Part shown: positions 6,003 through 7,664 of the stretch, in pieces | Position numbering within the stretch: position 1 is the stretch's first letter | Layout of the letters: each line of letters opens with the position of its first letter | Assembly (NCBI GenBank): GCA_030635945.1 | Contig: DAOVXW010000025.1 | Span: 1-7,664 of the forward strand | Length of the DNA stretch: 7,664 bases | Origin: Dehalococcoidia bacterium | GTDB lineage: Bacteria > Chloroflexota > Dehalococcoidia > Dehalococcoidales > G020351185 | Direction of reading: 5' to 3' | Translations under genes and position numbers: made by a program | Notes under the pieces: model-generated | What the model was told of the DNA's origin: nothing | Seen by the model: only the letters and a program-made list of their open reading frames with translations | Databases searched by the model: none

Positions 6003-6770
6003 TCAAGAGTTGTTCATCCGGTAGATTAATCTCAGCCCGATTAGGGTTAAATCAGGGTTTATCCCGTCAATAATCTTTGTTTCCGCAGCTATTAGATGAG
6101 CATAGCCGCCGGTGGCTATCACTTTCGTTTTTACCCCCAGCTCTCCCTGAATACGGGCTATCATACCTTCTACAAGCCCGACATTTCCAAATACAATACC
6201 CGACTTTATAGCGTCAATTGTATTGCTGCCGATGACATGTTCAGGGCGTATCAGTTCCACGCTGGGCAGCATTGCCGCTTTGCGGAACATGGTTTCGGCG
6301 GCTGTAGCTATACCCGGGGCTATAGCTCCTCCCATATAATCACCCTTTTCCGATACTATATCAAAGGTGGTAGCCGTCCCCATGTCGACAATAATCACCG
6401 GACCACCATATAGATGGTGAGCGGCGGCGGCATTAACTATACGGTCGGCGCCAACCTCTTTCGGATTGTCCATGCATATCCGCACCCCGGTTTTAATCCC
6501 GGCAGCTACAACCATCGGTGAGATTCCGAAGTAACGCCTGAATACCTCTTCGAAGGTGGCTGTCAGTGGCGGTACAACACTGCAAAAGGAAACTTCCCTG
6601 ATATCAGATAATTGCAGACCCTTGTTTCCAAGCAGGCTGGTCAGCAATGGAGCAAACTCATCGGCGGTGCGGTTTATAATGGTTTCTATATGCCAGGTAG
6701 CCCTGAGCTTTTCACCTTCAAAAACTCCAAGGGTAGTTTCGGTATTGCCGATATCAACTGCTAATAACAT
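6003..6770 (-). CDS. coaX: Type III pantothenate kinase
   Basis: CoaX phosphorylates pantothenate to 4'-phosphopantothenate, the first and committed step of coenzyme A synthesis. Type III enzymes belong to the ASKHA fold, need a monovalent cation and are not feedback-inhibited by CoA. The protein has 255 residues, normal for the family. It shows the phosphate-1 loop DIGNT (6-10), RTADEFAPLL (34-43), the conserved SVVPPLT (64-70), GADR with the catalytic aspartate (107-110), and the phosphate-2/cation site DMGTATTFD (129-137). GGAIAPGI (147-154) and the C-terminal ATGGYAHLI (219-227) complete the fold. The ATG is 13 bases after the stop of the upstream nnr gene, so they are cotranscribed; the ribosome-binding site is weak, which suggests translational coupling. 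It precedes coaBC, the next enzyme of the pathway. Confidence 0.97.
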   Translation of the reverse strand: MLLAVDIGNTETTLGVFEGEKLRATWHIETIINRTADEFAPLLTSLLGNKGLQLSDIREVSFCSVVPPLTATFEEVFRRYFGISPMVVAAGIKTGVRICMDNPKEVGADRIVNAAAAHHLYGGPVIIVDMGTATTFDIVSEKGDYMGGAIAPGIATAAETMFRKAAMLPSVELIRPEHVIGSNTIDAIKSGIVFGNVGLVEGMIARIQGELGVKTKVIATGGYAHLIAAETKIIDGINPDLTLIGLRLIYRMNNS

Positions 6771-6783
6771 GGTTTTCTACTTT

Positions 6784-7664
6784 CTATCCCGTTCTTTCTT
6801 TCAATTCTTTTATTACCCTCGGCAGCACCGGCAACAGGTCACTGGCGATCATACCAGCATCACCCAGTTCGGCTTTTACAATTTCACCTGCTCCGGCATG
6901 CAACCAGACGCCCAGGCTGGCGGCATCGAAAGCGTTCTTTCCCTGCGCCAGAAGCCCGGCGACTATTCCGGCCAGGACATCGCCTGTGCCGGCCGATGCC
7001 AGCCCTGGATTTGCCACCGGGCAAACCCGGCAGCGTCCGTCCGGCGCAGCAATAACGGTGCAAGCTCCTTTAAGTATAACCGTTTTCTTCCATTCCGATG
7101 CCATATCTCTGGTTATGCATACTCTGTTAGATTGTATCTCAGTCACCGGCATTCCGGTTAGCCTCGCCATCTCGCCGGGGTGCGGGGTAAGTATGGCATC
7201 GTCAGTTATCTGCCGCCACCAGCCCGGTGTTTTAGCCAACGTATTTATGCCATCGGCATCAATCACCAGCAGCGGCAGTTTGTATTTCGGCTGAAGAAGT
7301 ATAGACCTGTTAAAAGCCATCACTTGCTCGCTCTGTCCCAATCCACAACCGAGCAGCAGGACGTTATAAATCTTTAATTGCGGGGTAACTACATTTACCG
7401 CCTCTGCGGATATTATACCCGGAGCGGATTCGGGTAACGGCAGGTAGGTAACTTCGGTCAGTTTGGCTGCCAGAATCGGTTGCAGGCTGCCAGCCGTAGC
7501 CAGCGTTACCAGTCCGGCACCGACCCTTATAGCGCCACTGCAGGCAAGGTAGGCGGCGCCGGTATAGTTCATCGAGCCGGCGATAACCAGTACCCGCCCG
7601 AAGCTGCTTTTGTTGGCTTCAAGCGGACGCCCGGGCAATACCGATCGTGCCCATTCATCGGTTA
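6784..7664 (-). CDS. nnrD: ADP-dependent (S)-NAD(P)H-hydrate dehydratase, probably the C-terminal half of bifunctional Nnr (5' end outside window)
   Basis: The enzyme dehydrates the S form of damaged, hydrated NADH or NADPH back to the working cofactor, using ADP. The frame stays open to the right edge, giving 292 visible residues; the TTG at 7638 is internal, not the start. Counted from the edge, the ribokinase-like domain shows GRVLVIAGS (about 22-30), TGAAYLACSGAIRVGAGLVT (about 34-53), DADGIN (135-140), TPHPGEMARLTG (159-170), KGACTVI (198-204) and the nucleotide-binding, catalytic NPGLASAGTGDVLAGIVAGL (218-237). The short segment TDEWARSVLPGRP before the domain is the linker normally found between the NnrE epimerase domain and this one, so the full gene is probably an nnrE-nnrD fusion; this is inference. 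The usual GPGLG loop reads GCGLG here (about 105-109). It is the first visible gene of the run leading to coaX and coaBC. Confidence 0.94.
   Translation of the reverse strand, partial: TDEWARSVLPGRPLEANKSSFGRVLVIAGSMNYTGAAYLACSGAIRVGAGLVTLATAGSLQPILAAKLTEVTYLPLPESAPGIISAEAVNVVTPQLKIYNVLLLGCGLGQSEQVMAFNRSILLQPKYKLPLLVIDADGINTLAKTPGWWRQITDDAILTPHPGEMARLTGMPVTEIQSNRVCITRDMASEWKKTVILKGACTVIAAPDGRCRVCPVANPGLASAGTGDVLAGIVAGLLAQGKNAFDAASLGVWLHAGAGEIVKAELGDAGMIASDLLPVLPRVIKELKERTG

Noticed and set aside
6556..7161. A 201-codon open frame on the + strand across coaX and nnrD
   Set aside because: It spans the junction of two clear minus-strand genes and has no matching start signals or recognisable motifs.
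1..7664. Mobile elements, CRISPR arrays, tRNA or rRNA genes, phage or defence genes
   Set aside because: No transposase or integrase motifs, spaced palindromic repeats, cloverleaf-like segments or defence domains were seen on either strand.

Overview
This is ordinary-looking bacterial chromosome. It is densely coded and carries housekeeping genes, with no tRNA or rRNA gene, CRISPR array, insertion sequence or prophage gene visible. The gene content (SecA with a C-terminal zinc tail, a class I valyl-tRNA synthetase, CoaBC, a type III pantothenate kinase and an NAD(P)H-hydrate repair enzyme) and the protein style suggest a Chloroflexota bacterium, possibly of the Dehalococcoidia. That placement is my impression from protein character and remembered gene neighbourhoods; it was not tested by any search.

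Layout. Bases 2-1315 (+) hold the C-terminal 204 codons of secA, followed after only 6 bases by a 230-residue soluble protein that I do not recognise. Bases 1316-1446 are an intergenic region with a near-consensus sigma-70 promoter (TTGACA, 17 bases, TAGAAT) that drives a 126-residue, four-helix membrane protein (1447-1827, +). That gene runs head-on into valS (1833-4493, -), with 5 bases between the two stop codons and no visible terminator. A 244-base gap (4494-4737) separates valS from the next minus-strand gene. It contains a perfect 23-bp tandem direct repeat and two G-rich imperfect repeats. Bases 4738-7664 (-) hold coaBC, coaX and the dehydratase part of an NAD(P)HX-repair gene, transcribed in the order nnr, coaX, coaBC. 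The nnr gene is cut by the right window edge.

How the genes work together. CoaX phosphorylates pantothenate. CoaBC adds cysteine to the product and decarboxylates it to 4'-phosphopantetheine, so two successive enzymes of coenzyme A synthesis lie next to each other. The nnr product repairs hydrated NAD(P)H, which makes the run a small cofactor supply and maintenance operon. valS may be read from its own promoter in the gap or by read-through. On the other strand, secA and its partner form the end of a separate transcription unit.

Nothing here amounts to a new defence or mobile system. The points most worth a second look are a serine where CoaC enzymes such as that of E. coli have the active-site cysteine, a KMSKL signature in ValRS, the repeats ahead of valS, a possible 11-codon leader ORF ahead of coaBC, and the two unrecognised plus-strand proteins.
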